Assembly: GCF_910592395.1 (NCBI RefSeq)
Contig: NC_088313.1
Span: 15,578,437 to 15,642,436, forward strand
Reading direction: 5' to 3'
Length of the DNA: 64,000 nt
Source: Lineus longissimus
Taxonomy: Eukaryota > Nemertea > Pilidiophora > Heteronemertea > Lineidae
Both the position numbers and the translations under genes were made by a program. Each line of letters opens with the position of its first letter. Within the stretch, counting starts at the first letter, position 1. Below the pieces are notes generated by a model that searched no databases, was not told the origin of the DNA, and was given only the letters and a program-made list of their open reading frames with translations. This document shows, one piece after another, positions 21,697 to 32,800 of this stretch.

Positions 21697-21702
21697 TTTA
21701 TT
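21697..21702 (-). terminator. Poly(A) signal of eight-cysteine gene B
   Basis: AATAAA on the minus strand, 73 bp after the stop of gene B. It lies in sequence homologous to the 3' flank of gene A (both contain AACATGAG(T/C)CAAA just beyond the signal). Confidence 0.8.
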
Positions 21703-21774
21703 TTCAGTTCTAAGTTAGTACATATCCCGGGATTGTAGGAGTTCTCGAGTCAGAAAATCTCTCAATAATGTTTA

Positions 21775-22659
21775 TCACCAATCAGAAGGATAGCTTTGGG
21801 GCATTGAAGAATGTTTGCATTTTATTATATCGGTGCAGTGATCCGGGCACTTGTTCTTAGTCGAATTCTTGTTGTAAATCCAATGCCAACACTTTTTCAT
21901 GTTACTGCCTACAAATTTACAGCCCTTAATGCATGCATCCCACTGGTCCTTGCCATTGGCGCCACCACACAAGGCAATATCCTTGGAGTCGCATTTGGCG
22001 TCCGCGCGCAACGCGACCAGCGCCAAAACAAGGACTGTGACAACAAATCGCATCTGCAACAAAAATAAAGGAGTTATCTTCGACGAGATTTGCCTTTCGA
22101 ACCCTCATCACTGGGAGTAATCTCCCAATGAGAGGACGCCGCTTCATTTGCCTCCGAGAAGACACCAATCGGAAGAGGCCAAATGTACGCTGGTAAACGG
22201 TGCTAGTATCCTAAGCAACCGTTTACCAATGGCGCGGCTAGGAGATTGCACTGGGAGGGACGCAATTATTCCTTTTGTTAATTAAGAAAAGGGTGAGGAA
22301 TGTGACAAATGACCGTGGCGTGTGTGGTATCTGGAAGTTGCTTGCAAAAGGCAAGCCGACGTACCGGCGGTGAACGTCAATCCTAACGTCTCATGGATAA
22401 TACGCACAACGACGCTAGATCGGCATGGCAAAAGGGTGATTTTTATGCTCGGGAAAAAAATTTACCAGGCCCCATATAAATATAACATCATCAATACACG
22501 AAGGATCTACGTGGATGCACAGGCCAAAACCGTCTTCCATTTCAATCCGTCCTGTTCATCAATGATCTGTTGGAGATTAACTCTAAGGAATCTAAGTAGA
22601 ATCGGACATACAGGCAAGACTTTTTCAGCCACACCTACAGTCCAGATCACAATTAACAT
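21775..22659 (-). CDS. Small secreted eight-cysteine protein (gene B)
   Basis: Two exons: 22639-22659 (ATG TTA ATT GTG ATC TGG ACT, donor GTAGGT) and 21775-22053 (acceptor TTGCAG; stop TGA). They join in phase 0 to give about 99 residues: MLIVIWT then MRFVVTVLVLALVALRADA, a clear signal peptide. Mature spacing is C-x7-C-x11-C-x3-C-x9-C-x13-C-x3-C-x5-C, so the last six cysteines are spaced exactly as in gene A. The NST site, the aromatic W-x-W/V-Y block after cysteine 5 and the end SSMPQSYPSDW are conserved; the PPAPAYF tail of gene A is absent. The intron is 585 bp against 82 bp in gene A. The 5' exon and upstream sequence (GACGCGAAGCAGGA) are also shared, so promoter, both exons and 3' end were duplicated. 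Function and family are not recognised. Confidence 0.8.
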
Positions 22660-25036
22660 CCGTCCTGCTTCGCGTCAGTGACGCGCAACGTAACGATGAG
22701 CGTTCAGCGACAGCAGTACAGCACTTTAAAAAAAGTATTGTCAGAATATAAGCGGTGTCGGACTTCCAAGCAATATTTCAACCAATTTCTTGATGGTTAA
22801 TGTCATCCCTTCTTTCACCACACCGCGTAATGCCTTTGTTGACTTACCTTTTAGTTTTAAGATTTCAAAATGGTCAAGTTCAAAAATCGAGGTGATCGTC
22901 AGCTCTTGGAAGCTTCACGTTGACTCGAAGATTAATTCGTGGTGTCTGAATCTGGTCTCCAACAGGTCGTATTTTATATAAATTTATCAGCCCCTCTACT
23001 CCCCCCAAGGCTTGGATCGTGATTGGAGAATGTTTGGGCAGTTTGACTGAATTCTAATAGCTCGTGATAATGGTTTTGGTTATCTCTCTCCGATTTGAAT
23101 ACATGGTCGTGAATGAGCATGAAACAAATGATACACATGTTATGGGATATGAGATTTACAAATCAAGGCAAAGAAGCTCTTCCCTCCCTCAGTCTCATAA
23201 GTATGGTCGTTTGGGTTCCACGGGTCGATGCGATTCCACTGGGCTTTTCCACCCTGGAGAATCAATTCCCCAGATTGCCCAGAAACTTATCAGGGCTTCC
23301 AGTTCACTGAGCCAGCCTGTCCTGGGAAAGGAACATTTATTCAATAAAGTATATCCCCGCTACGGAAACAAAATTACATTCGGCCCCAGCGGTTATTTGG
23401 TAATTAATAGACATTTGACGTCAAACCCATGAGGCTACGCGGGGACATTATCCCTTTAATTAACCTCAGTAGTGACTTCGAGTTGCTATAAGGACACCAG
23501 AACTTTTTAGAACACCAAAAATCGGATAAGATATTGTTCTGAGCCGGGCCATGCAGACCAAAGGTGACAATGTTGTCCTCCGAGTTATCATTATGCCTCT
23601 CTGTGGGTTTTGGATGAGTTCGGGTCAATGTTTCTTAGATTGGCAAATTCGAGTCACCAGTTTCACCTTGAAAGTTTTTCTCTTCGCGTTCCTACCCACC
23701 TGACATGCCCGAAGCAACTTGGAGCCGTGTCTTCCCTTAAGATGGTAAAAGATACCGTGTCAGTTGGTGATGCGACACGTTAACGACACACAAACCGTGC
23801 TTAGTAACCAAATAGTTTATCTTATTTCCCGAGGAGTTATTTTATCATATTCGACAGATGTTGGATTTTCCTTCTTACAAACAAGATGGGTCTTTGATAA
23901 CAGTGATGTAACTCTAGTATGAATAAATCACGGTGTACAAAAGATCCTGCTATACCATCGATGGTATGGGCTATAACCTACTAAAATAGCCTACGAATGG
24001 TAGCCTCCGGATTTGGACAGGTAGTTACGAACTGTTGCCAAAGTTGTGGCCGTGTATTGCTTCATCATCAGTGAGCGGACTCCCAATATGGTCAGGGGCC
24101 TGCGTTTCAGCTACACCACATGTCTATAACTCTCTGTTCACTATCAGGATAAAGCCAGGCAAATATAGCCATCACGTATTTCTTGTTTCTGAAGCAGTTA
24201 TAACCAAGAATAAGGACATACTAGTAATGCATTTGATTTTTAAGATCACCGAGACAACATTACTGGTCAGGCTGGTCATCCAGAAATCTCCAGAGTAAGG
24301 CTTTCCATGGGACTGACAATGGACTTGACGACTCTCATCAGTCTGATGAATTTGTGGATGCGGTCTTGGGGCTTGATCTATTGGCTGCCAGTGCCTTCCT
24401 GATGGAGGCTAGGGACGGTGAATTCGATCCCCGTAGGCCTAATATCGGGCAGCTCTGTGATCCGATCCAGTGTCTCAATGCGTCTTAACAGTCCTGAACA
24501 GAACAACTGCATCATTCCCACATTGTAGTTGTATAAAATGTAAGGTAGGTGGCTTTGTCTCGACTTTCGAAGGGATAGAGCGAAGTGATCTTGTCCATTC
24601 GTCGCTTCCCCCACCTCTTGCCGTCCTAAAGAACAGACAGAGGCTGGCTGTGATAGCGCCATTGATAGGAGTTGGGGGGTGTTATGATACATCTTCAAGC
24701 CCAGCGAGCAGCCTGACGTTGCAATGGTTCACCGTTGCAATATTTTCAACGATTTGCCGATTGTATGTGGTGATCAGCAGCCAGAATACCCGAGGGCTTG
24801 GACCTTCGGCGGACAGCTGATGTTTCAGAAGTTTGTAAATGAACCTGAAGTCCAATATCATGTAACTTAAGTCTTGTAACATTCAACTTTGATGCTTCTT
24901 TCAGCGTTCAGGTAATCAGGCTCTCGGGATGTTTCTGTCGCCCAGAGCTGAGAAACCCCTATCCACCGATCAAAGCAAAGAATATTACAGAATATATCAG
25001 AACGCCATGGAATTACTAAGCTAACATTAGCATTAC
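22660..25036. other. Intergenic, no gene recognised
   Basis: The first about 35 bp (to about 22694) are homologous to the upstream region of eight-cysteine gene A and probably belong to the gene B 5' UTR/promoter. The rest has only short unfamiliar frames. Minus-strand frames at 24378-24882 read somewhat like protein (for example GLLRRIETLDRITELPDIRP) and might be a decayed retroelement fragment, but I cannot place them. Confidence 0.45.
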
Positions 25037-25152
25037 AGGCAATGCAGTATCCTGAGGAAATCAGGGGTTAATGTTCGCTTCCCCTGCCCTTTTGTGTGCT
25101 GGGCCGGAGAAGCGAACAGTGACCCCCGATTTCCTCAGGATGCCATTGCAGT
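25037..25152. mobile_element. Foldback element
   Basis: An inverted repeat of about 45 bp per arm. GCAATGCAGTATCCTGAGGA then AATCAGGGGTTA and GTTCGCTTCCCC on the left match the complement of GAAGCGAAC, CCCCCGATTTCCTCAGGATG and CCATTGCA on the right. The loop is about 25 bp and there is no coding capacity. Confidence 0.75.
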
Positions 25153-27150
25153 GACTCAAATTAGGTCGTGTCGTTTTGAGAAGGTTCCAGAGCAGCTGTG
25201 CTAACAGCGCTGGCAAGTGAAGAACTTATTCCATGGCGCTGGCGAACTGTCTAGACGTCCAGGGGCATACTCTTTAAGTCTAGAACCCGATGGGTTTACA
25301 ATATCTGGGGTCAAGTCAATTAAACCAAGCCGCTGGTCGGCACCAACAAAGACTGCTCAGTTACAGGATTAACGAATTGTCATCAGTTCAGGGCTTAACA
25401 GAGCACACAGGGCATTGGCAATTTCGAAAGTTGAGTTACTGACTCCTTCTCAGAGTTAGCCGGCAAGACATTTTGGAAAACAAAAACCAAAATAAAATGC
25501 AGTGACCCCTCATGAATTGTTGTTTTATTGAACCTATTTCGGCTGTACATGGATCTCCACGCAATGCAGTGATTTTGATAACATTCCTAGGATGGGTATA
25601 ATTTATAAGATACAAAAATACATCTGAATGTACACAGAATGCATATGAACTAGAATAATATCACAGCTAGAAGACAAAATTACAACAGAACACAATAATC
25701 AAATCACTATTTTGGTTTCACGAAGCATAACAGTATTACATTGGCTAGTATTTTAAGACAGGTCAAAATGATTAGGTAGGGCCAATAGTCTATTTGAAAT
25801 TGCCCTTAAGGGGCACGCTGTTCAAGTTCATTGGATTTAGTGCTTGTTCAGGAAAATAGACACACACAATTCTGGAATGCCGTTATGCATGAAAATTTGC
25901 TATAACTTGTTTTGTTTTTTTTTACTGTCTACATGATGTCAAAAATTCATATTCAGTGCATATTATTTACCTGATTGGAAATTTTCAAATTTTTTAATAA
26001 ACGGAGTGGTCCTTTAAATAACATTATACTGAAGAGCTTTTACATCACTAATTGTTTGTCAAGAGCTATCTCAGCACAACATACAAACACTGTTAGGGAA
26101 TTTGCACGCACCACTGACAGAAACCAGTTTTAACATATCATAACCATTTTTTTAGGCAATATTTTTATCGGAATTTTTCACCTCCTACAAAATGTTAACT
26201 ATTTTCAAGACGTCAACAACAGTATTCCCCCACAAAGCAAGCCAATCGTGGTCGCGTGTGCAACCTCTAAAACTAGGGTCAATATAACTTCAAAAACAAC
26301 TTGTGAACATACCGTCACAGTGCACCACAACATGCAAGCACAACTGTTACACATTGAGTACTTGGCACTCTACAATTCACATCAAATAAATGTACAACCC
26401 ATTTGATTATCTATTTCTCCTGGAACTGTCTATTACATGTAAGATTCTCACCAACTTTGTCATTCAAACCCCAAATTATCACTTTTCTTTTCAGACAACG
26501 TCATTCATGCACAAAGATCCACAATTTTCACATTCCCAATAATGGTGATTGCATAACAAGCCATCAGCCTTTCGATCTGCAAGAACAACTGCAATAGTAC
26601 CGTAGTTAAATCACGATCAGTTGTGTATGAAGAAATCGCATACATGTACATAAAAAATAATTTCAGGTCTCAATGACAACTGTGTGAACATTACTTTAAA
26701 TTTTCCAAACTCCATAAAATGTGACCGGTATAAATTTTACGATTCAACAATACATCACTGTGTTTTTGGCACTGGCGATAAAAGCTAGAGAACACTTCAA
26801 AAATGATTTACTCACACAAATATAATCATACCTTTTCCCCAATTGGTACCCTGAAGAATCTGGACCACATTTCCGATGGGCCAGAGCAACATTCACCAAG
26901 TTGCTAATGGGTCCCTCTGCTATCTGATGTCGTAACTGTCACATCAGTAAACTCTGACTTAATCACCTTGGTGGTGTATTGAACTGCGATTTTGACGCCA
27001 AGGTGACAGTGTGACGTCACATGAATAATTGAGACGTCGCATGATGAACCCATTTTGATTCCAAACAAGAGAGGCACTGCAGCCTTTTTCACGGGATATT
27101 CCCCATTTCCCTAGCCAGGCGAAAAATGTCCCATCAAAAAAACAAGGCAT
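25153..27150. other. AT-rich region, possible distal 3' UTR of CCDC142
   Basis: No gene was recognised. From about 25520 onward the sequence is AT-rich and looks like untranslated sequence. AATAAA occurs on the minus strand at 25524-25529, so a very long CCDC142 3' UTR ending here is possible but unproven; nearer signals exist (for example about 28078). Confidence 0.35.
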
Positions 27151-27589
27151 TAGTCGTACTTCCACCTATCAAATCCCCGTGTCTTTTGCGCTTACACCTG
27201 AATTGCCGTGTCTAAATAGACCCGTGTGTCAAATCCCCGTGTCTATTAGCCCCATCGAGCTCGATGGGGCTAATCGGGGGCTAATTTAGACCCGTGATCA
27301 ACACGGGCTTTTTGATAGGTGGAATCTGAATAGCCCCGGCAATTGCAAGTTCTAAGACCCGGCGACAGATGGCGCGGTGTAGTTGCCTCAGTATTGCGCA
27401 CGTGAAATTCTCCTCCAACGGGAAAGAAACACAGGAGAGCTCCCTACCTACAGCGCACCTGTCGCCGGGGCTATTAACCATTATCTAACACCACTGATAG
27501 GTGTAAGTGCGCCCCGGGTTTTTTGACACACGGCGAAGACACGGGTCTTGAAAAAACACGGGGTTTTATGATAGGTGGAACTACGACTA
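27151..27589. mobile_element. MITE with terminal and internal repeats, TA flanks
   Basis: The termini are inverted repeats: TAGTCGTACTTCCACCTATC then AAATCCCCGTGT on the left, and the complement of TAGTCGTAGTTCCACCTATC then ATAAAACCCCGTGT on the right. The TA at each end may be the target duplication, pointing to a Tc1/mariner-type mechanism. A third copy of the right-end word (ACACGGGC-TTTTTGATAGGTGGA) lies at about 27300-27323 and CAAATCCCCGTGTCTATT is repeated on the left. A palindrome (AGCCCCATCGAGCTCGATGG) centres at about 27259. It may be two nested or fused elements. Confidence 0.75.
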
Positions 27590-29833
27590 GTGTCACCAGT
27601 ATGAGTGTGGGATCAAGACCCACTTGTTTGATATTGACGCTGTCGTAACTGAACCCTGAGGCCAGCAGTACCAGGCCGTGCCCACTTACCCAAACCCTGC
27701 CTAGCCCCTTCAGAATCTGGTGTCTCGGAGAAGAGAAAAGATGCTCTACAAATGTACAACACAGGTGAACACATTACAGTACACTATACATCCCCTGTCA
27801 CCTACATATGTGACTTCAAGAAGGCATATACAATACTATTAAAGGTGCATCAAAACTATATAGAGTGCAATATAAAAATCACGCTATTTATTTTGAATAA
27901 CTGCACAAATTACTTGGCTATGGTATACAGGGTGATACAACGCCAGTACAATATACTTTCAATACATGTAGGTTTACCACAAACACGTTCGTCATTTATA
28001 AGTTAGATTTACACCTTATGTACACGTATACACATCACTTATGTACATAAGATTATAAAATTGCCATTTTAACACAGGTTTATTACACAATGTAGCTGTA
28101 CACAGAGGCTAATATCTGCACAAGGTACTAGCATGTACATACACCACAATGACTAGACATCACATTGTCATAATTATTGTTTTGATGTCGATAAAAGAAT
28201 ACAACATCCGTCATGAATTGCTTAGTGCTAAGTGGTTATGTGCAGTTGAAGCTGTACATGTGTATACACTTTACCTAGTTTGATTTTTACGCTATGCATG
28301 CATACAAATTTGTCTGGATTTTGCCAATGCATTTTCAATAAATTTCCAAATTTTCCACGTGATTTTTCTCAAAATGGCCAAAATATACATATCTCGTTTA
28401 GCAATGAAACTCATCATCTTTTATACATTACACCAAATATTTCTACTGAAAACTTCAACGACTACATTGAGGTGACTAAAAATGTTTGATCTTCGCAACA
28501 GGATACATGTGTCATTCGTGGATACTCATGGTAAGACCATATCACATAAAACTCAGGAAAACCCATCAATATATTTTGAGCTATCGTGCTTTAAGCGCGG
28601 CGCAAACGAACAATTGAATCACTGCGACCTGGAACGGGGTCTTGACAAGATGACGGGTGATTGAAATTTATCCAATCGGCGGCCGCATACCAACCACAAT
28701 CGCCATGTCGCCATGGTCGCTGCGACTCAAATAGCTCATTTGCAGGGCGCTTTTGGGAAGCACCATGGTAAATGCATCAACATTACATCGTATCACAACA
28801 ACAACTATAAATACTCGCACGAACACACTCTAATCTACTTTTGAAATATTACAAGTTTATACCACAAATTATGATTTTTCCTGGGATTATTCAACACAAA
28901 TAATGGTCAATTGATACAAGTAAGAAACCCGTAGCATGCTTTGAGCCGTAATCTCACAAATTAACTGGGAGTGAACCATGAGCATGAACCCCAAACCGTA
29001 ATCCGCTTTCAGATCCCGCACAAGAATAGAATTATATTACATCTGCCGAGGTTTTGGTCAACATTTCAGCTCCACCCTAGCGGTTTTGGTGAGGCAATCA
29101 ATACCGACAGTGAGGTATCAATTCCTTTAACCACATCTCGTGCCTGAAATTACAACAACGAATTCAAGCTTCAAGCTCCTCTTCTCAAATCAACTTGGTC
29201 TGTTTGACTATGACAGTTTGACAACAACTATACAGAACACTGTTTACCCTAAACAGACTATTTGCTCCTCGTAACTTTGTTTTTTTATACGTACAGCTTT
29301 CACATTGGTTCATCTGATCGTGGTTTATGAAAGCTCACCTTCCTTTAGGCTCTGAAGTAGTGATTTGCCAAAAAATAGCTCGTTTACAAATATGATTGTG
29401 ATTTAAGTTGATCTTTTGTGTCACGCTTAAGCGACCTTAGTTCTACCTCATTCAAGGTGTGTGTGCGTAAACTTGAAAGGCACATGAAAACTGTCGAGTT
29501 AACAGTATTCTGAAGATTCTGTAGCTTCCATTTAAGCCACACTGTATTCAATTCAACTCGCACAAGGCAGATACCTCACCCAGAGCCCAGAGGCCACACT
29601 GGTGTAAAGGAAAATCTCTGAAAATCTCCTAACACCCCTTTTTTTTCTACACACAGGAATGATGTAACAGATTATGAACACATTATGAAGCCTACTCTAC
29701 TTTAGAAGAAGGAAGTTTACATATTATAATCAGTGAATACAACAGTAATGTAGGCAAATGTAGGACAGAATACAGCAAGGCCTCAGGCACCACAAGTTTC
29801 TAGCACATGAACATTGCATGCTGAGAACAACGT
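27590..29833 (-). other. Likely 3' UTR / downstream region of CCDC142
   Basis: No coding exon was recognised downstream of the CCDC142 stop at 29834. The sequence is AT-rich with minus-strand AATAAA words (for example about 28078). A degenerate piece of foldback family B (GAGGTTTTGGTCAACATT to ACCGACAGTGAGGTATCAAT) lies at about 29045-29125. The true transcript end cannot be fixed without cDNA. Confidence 0.4.
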
Positions 29834-32800
29834 CTACGGATTGAAACACGATGAGAATTTCCAGTTCCTTGAGCCACCGTGGACACGCAGAGCGAGCCAG
29901 TCTTCAGTGTTGGGCATGGTGTAATCATCCAGTTCTAGATCATTCTTCTGACCACTTCCATCACTGCTGATGCTCAGCTGGGCTGAACCAGACTGCGATC
30001 CGCTCTCTGTACTTCCACTTGTTTGTTCCGTAGCATTAGTGCTGTACTCGACACCTAAGGAAAAAGAAATCGAATGTGTAGACAACACAAAAAATCGTGC
30101 AGTTTTCCCAAAATTTAACCGAATTTAATACAGTAGAACCTCTCTATTAAGGACACCCTCGGGACTGACAAGTGCTGTCCTTAATAGAGAGGTGTCCTGA
30201 TTAGAGAGGTCAAATTGAATGGAAACAACCAATTTGGGACCAAAACTAGTGTCCTTGATAGAGAGGTTGTCCTTAGTAGAGAGGTGTCCGCTAACAGAGG
30301 TTCCACTGTACCACCATTTCTGAGCACATTCATTAGAAATAGTGTTATTTTGTTGGGTGTTGTGTTTCTCTGCAAATGAGCGATTCCTGTCACTGGCCCT
30401 GTGATTATAGTCATTGCGGTGTTCGACCAAAAGGTCTCTTGTCTGCGGGTTAAAGAAACAGATACCTCACAGTCGGTATTGGTCTTCTCCCAAACACCAC
30501 TCGAGTAGAGCTGGCCTTTCACCAAAAAACTCCGCCTTGGTTTGGGCCCAATTTTCGCTCCACCCTCGTAGTGTGTGGTGCCACAACGAATGCCTCCAGT
30601 TCAGTATCAATTCTATTAACCTAAAACCGTCCAGTATAGTCATCGTTAGAGCTACTCACTTCGTTCATCAGTGCGCGATTCCTTCCCCTTGCCAGCATTC
30701 CTCGGTGGCTGTCTCTTGAGTAGTAGAACAGCACCATTCAAGTATTTGAGAATATCCAGCGCCAGGATGCTCTGTTTGACCTCCTCATTCTCCAGGTAGG
30801 CATCCAACCAGATGCGTACATGTTCGAAGTCAACTTGGAGTTGATAGGCACCATACAAACTGAAAGGAAGTGATAGGACGGTCCTCTTGAGTGATGGTTC
30901 AAGATTTGATCATATGTATTATCATTATTTTCTTTTGGTGTTTGCTCTACAGAGTTGGAGGAGTTGTTCTCCATAGGGCATTTAATCTCCTCTAAGATAC
31001 ATAGTGGGATGAGCAATAGCCAAAAGGTTATATTTATGTTAGCTGCCACCACTTAATCTTTGAAATGAGCCAATGAATTTTGATAACCGGGATTTTTAGT
31101 GTCAAGTGCCAGGGTGTCCCCTCTATTTCTGCGTCCTAGATCTGCCCCTGCATGGGGCCTTATCTTCTGATCGAACACAGAGAGCCATTTTCTGGCAGCT
31201 CATGTTGGGAATTCAAGCCACAACACTTACCTGAATTTGATTTTCTCCTTGAGGATGAAAGATGTCCACGCTTCGCACATCTTTGTGACGGCCATGGATA
31301 TTGCACCGAGCTGGGCAGTGGTCTTTAACTTGCTAACACCATCCACGACAGGCTCAAGGATTCTGTCCAAGGCCTGTTGGACATATGGGTTGACTTCGGA
31401 GGGAAAATCTGGAGGAAAACAAGATCATTTTATGGAAGAGAAGCAGCAATTGAAATCATCCGTCCTTTTTTCAGTACACTGCACATCCCTCTATTCGTCT
31501 ATTGCATGTCAGACTTCCCACTTTCGCACACAGAACTTAGGTGTTGAAATGGGGCCGTTCCAATTTGATACCCCCCTTCTATGCATGTGTATGCTTGAGG
31601 CAGTAAGCCTTCCTGGGCACGGAAGCAAAAATACTTAGTGACGTGTAATAGCAAAGAAAAATGTTCAAAGCATCTTTCCAATCCCTAAGCTGTACTGGTG
31701 CCCACATAAAATCGACCCCACACTTTTGACCCCCTCTCCCCCTTACGACGTGCAGTTACTAAATAAACAGCCCCTATAACAAACGAGAATCTGAAATCTG
31801 AACGTCTGAAATTTAAAACAATACATTATGTTAATTTAAAACGGATTTCAATTACATCTTTACTGCAAAATGTTTGGAAAAAACTCTGTAGTTTTTAGCA
31901 GTATTGTTGGATTGGAAAAGACGTTTTCAAATAACCCAACAGACTACCTCTTTTCAAAATTTTCTACTTCATGATAAGTGGCTACGGTACTACTCCGAGA
32001 GTAATACATTATACAGCTGATTAGAAACCTAGCAGATTGAAATCATTATGCATTATGTGGTACACAAGGTAGGTGAACAATGAATGATTTTATTATCAAG
32101 CAAAGGTGGTGGATTGAAGACAACTACAAGATCAGGATGGCATGGCGACAGGGACCAAGCATTTAAATAACGATTAAGGCATGTTGAAAAGTATTTTTGA
32201 TTGGGTATTCTGACACTTACATGACTATTTTGAGCATTCTTATGATAGCACTGACTGATGATGCTTATAACCCGGCAAAAAAGTATGATACGTTTCCATT
32301 TAGACCACATCACGTTTTATCTTCATTGATGGCAAGTTGACAGCAAGACTTTTAAACAAACATTCCAAAACTGGACACTATTTCCTTTCATCACTTTTTT
32401 GGTAATACATATTTTTATTGAGGAAATTTGTTTTTAATCAATTTTAGGCCTGCAGTCAGATGTGTACACCCAGTGAAACAGAATTACAAGATGCAAAGAC
32501 TACCAGGTGCACTGAGTGACAAGGGAACTAGACACTACATCTACTGAGAGCTAACCTGTCTCCGACAATAATGCGACTGGAAGAAAGAACAGCGTATGAG
32601 ATAAGATGATTTTCACCGAGTTAAAGTTAAAATTCTTCCATAGAGTGATTGGTTGGACGACCCTCATTTAGGAGTATGATACATTATTCCCCCCTTGGAC
32701 AAAATCAGCCCGATGGTGATTTAAAGTGCCTCACTGTGTCTGTGTCCACAACACGACGCCAGGACTGTGAGATGGGAATTCTGTCAAAGTTATATTTCTA

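Noticed and set aside
24378-24882. Protein-like minus-strand frames that might be a retroelement fragment
   Set aside because: No reverse transcriptase, integrase or gag motif could be identified, so it is only mentioned in the region note.
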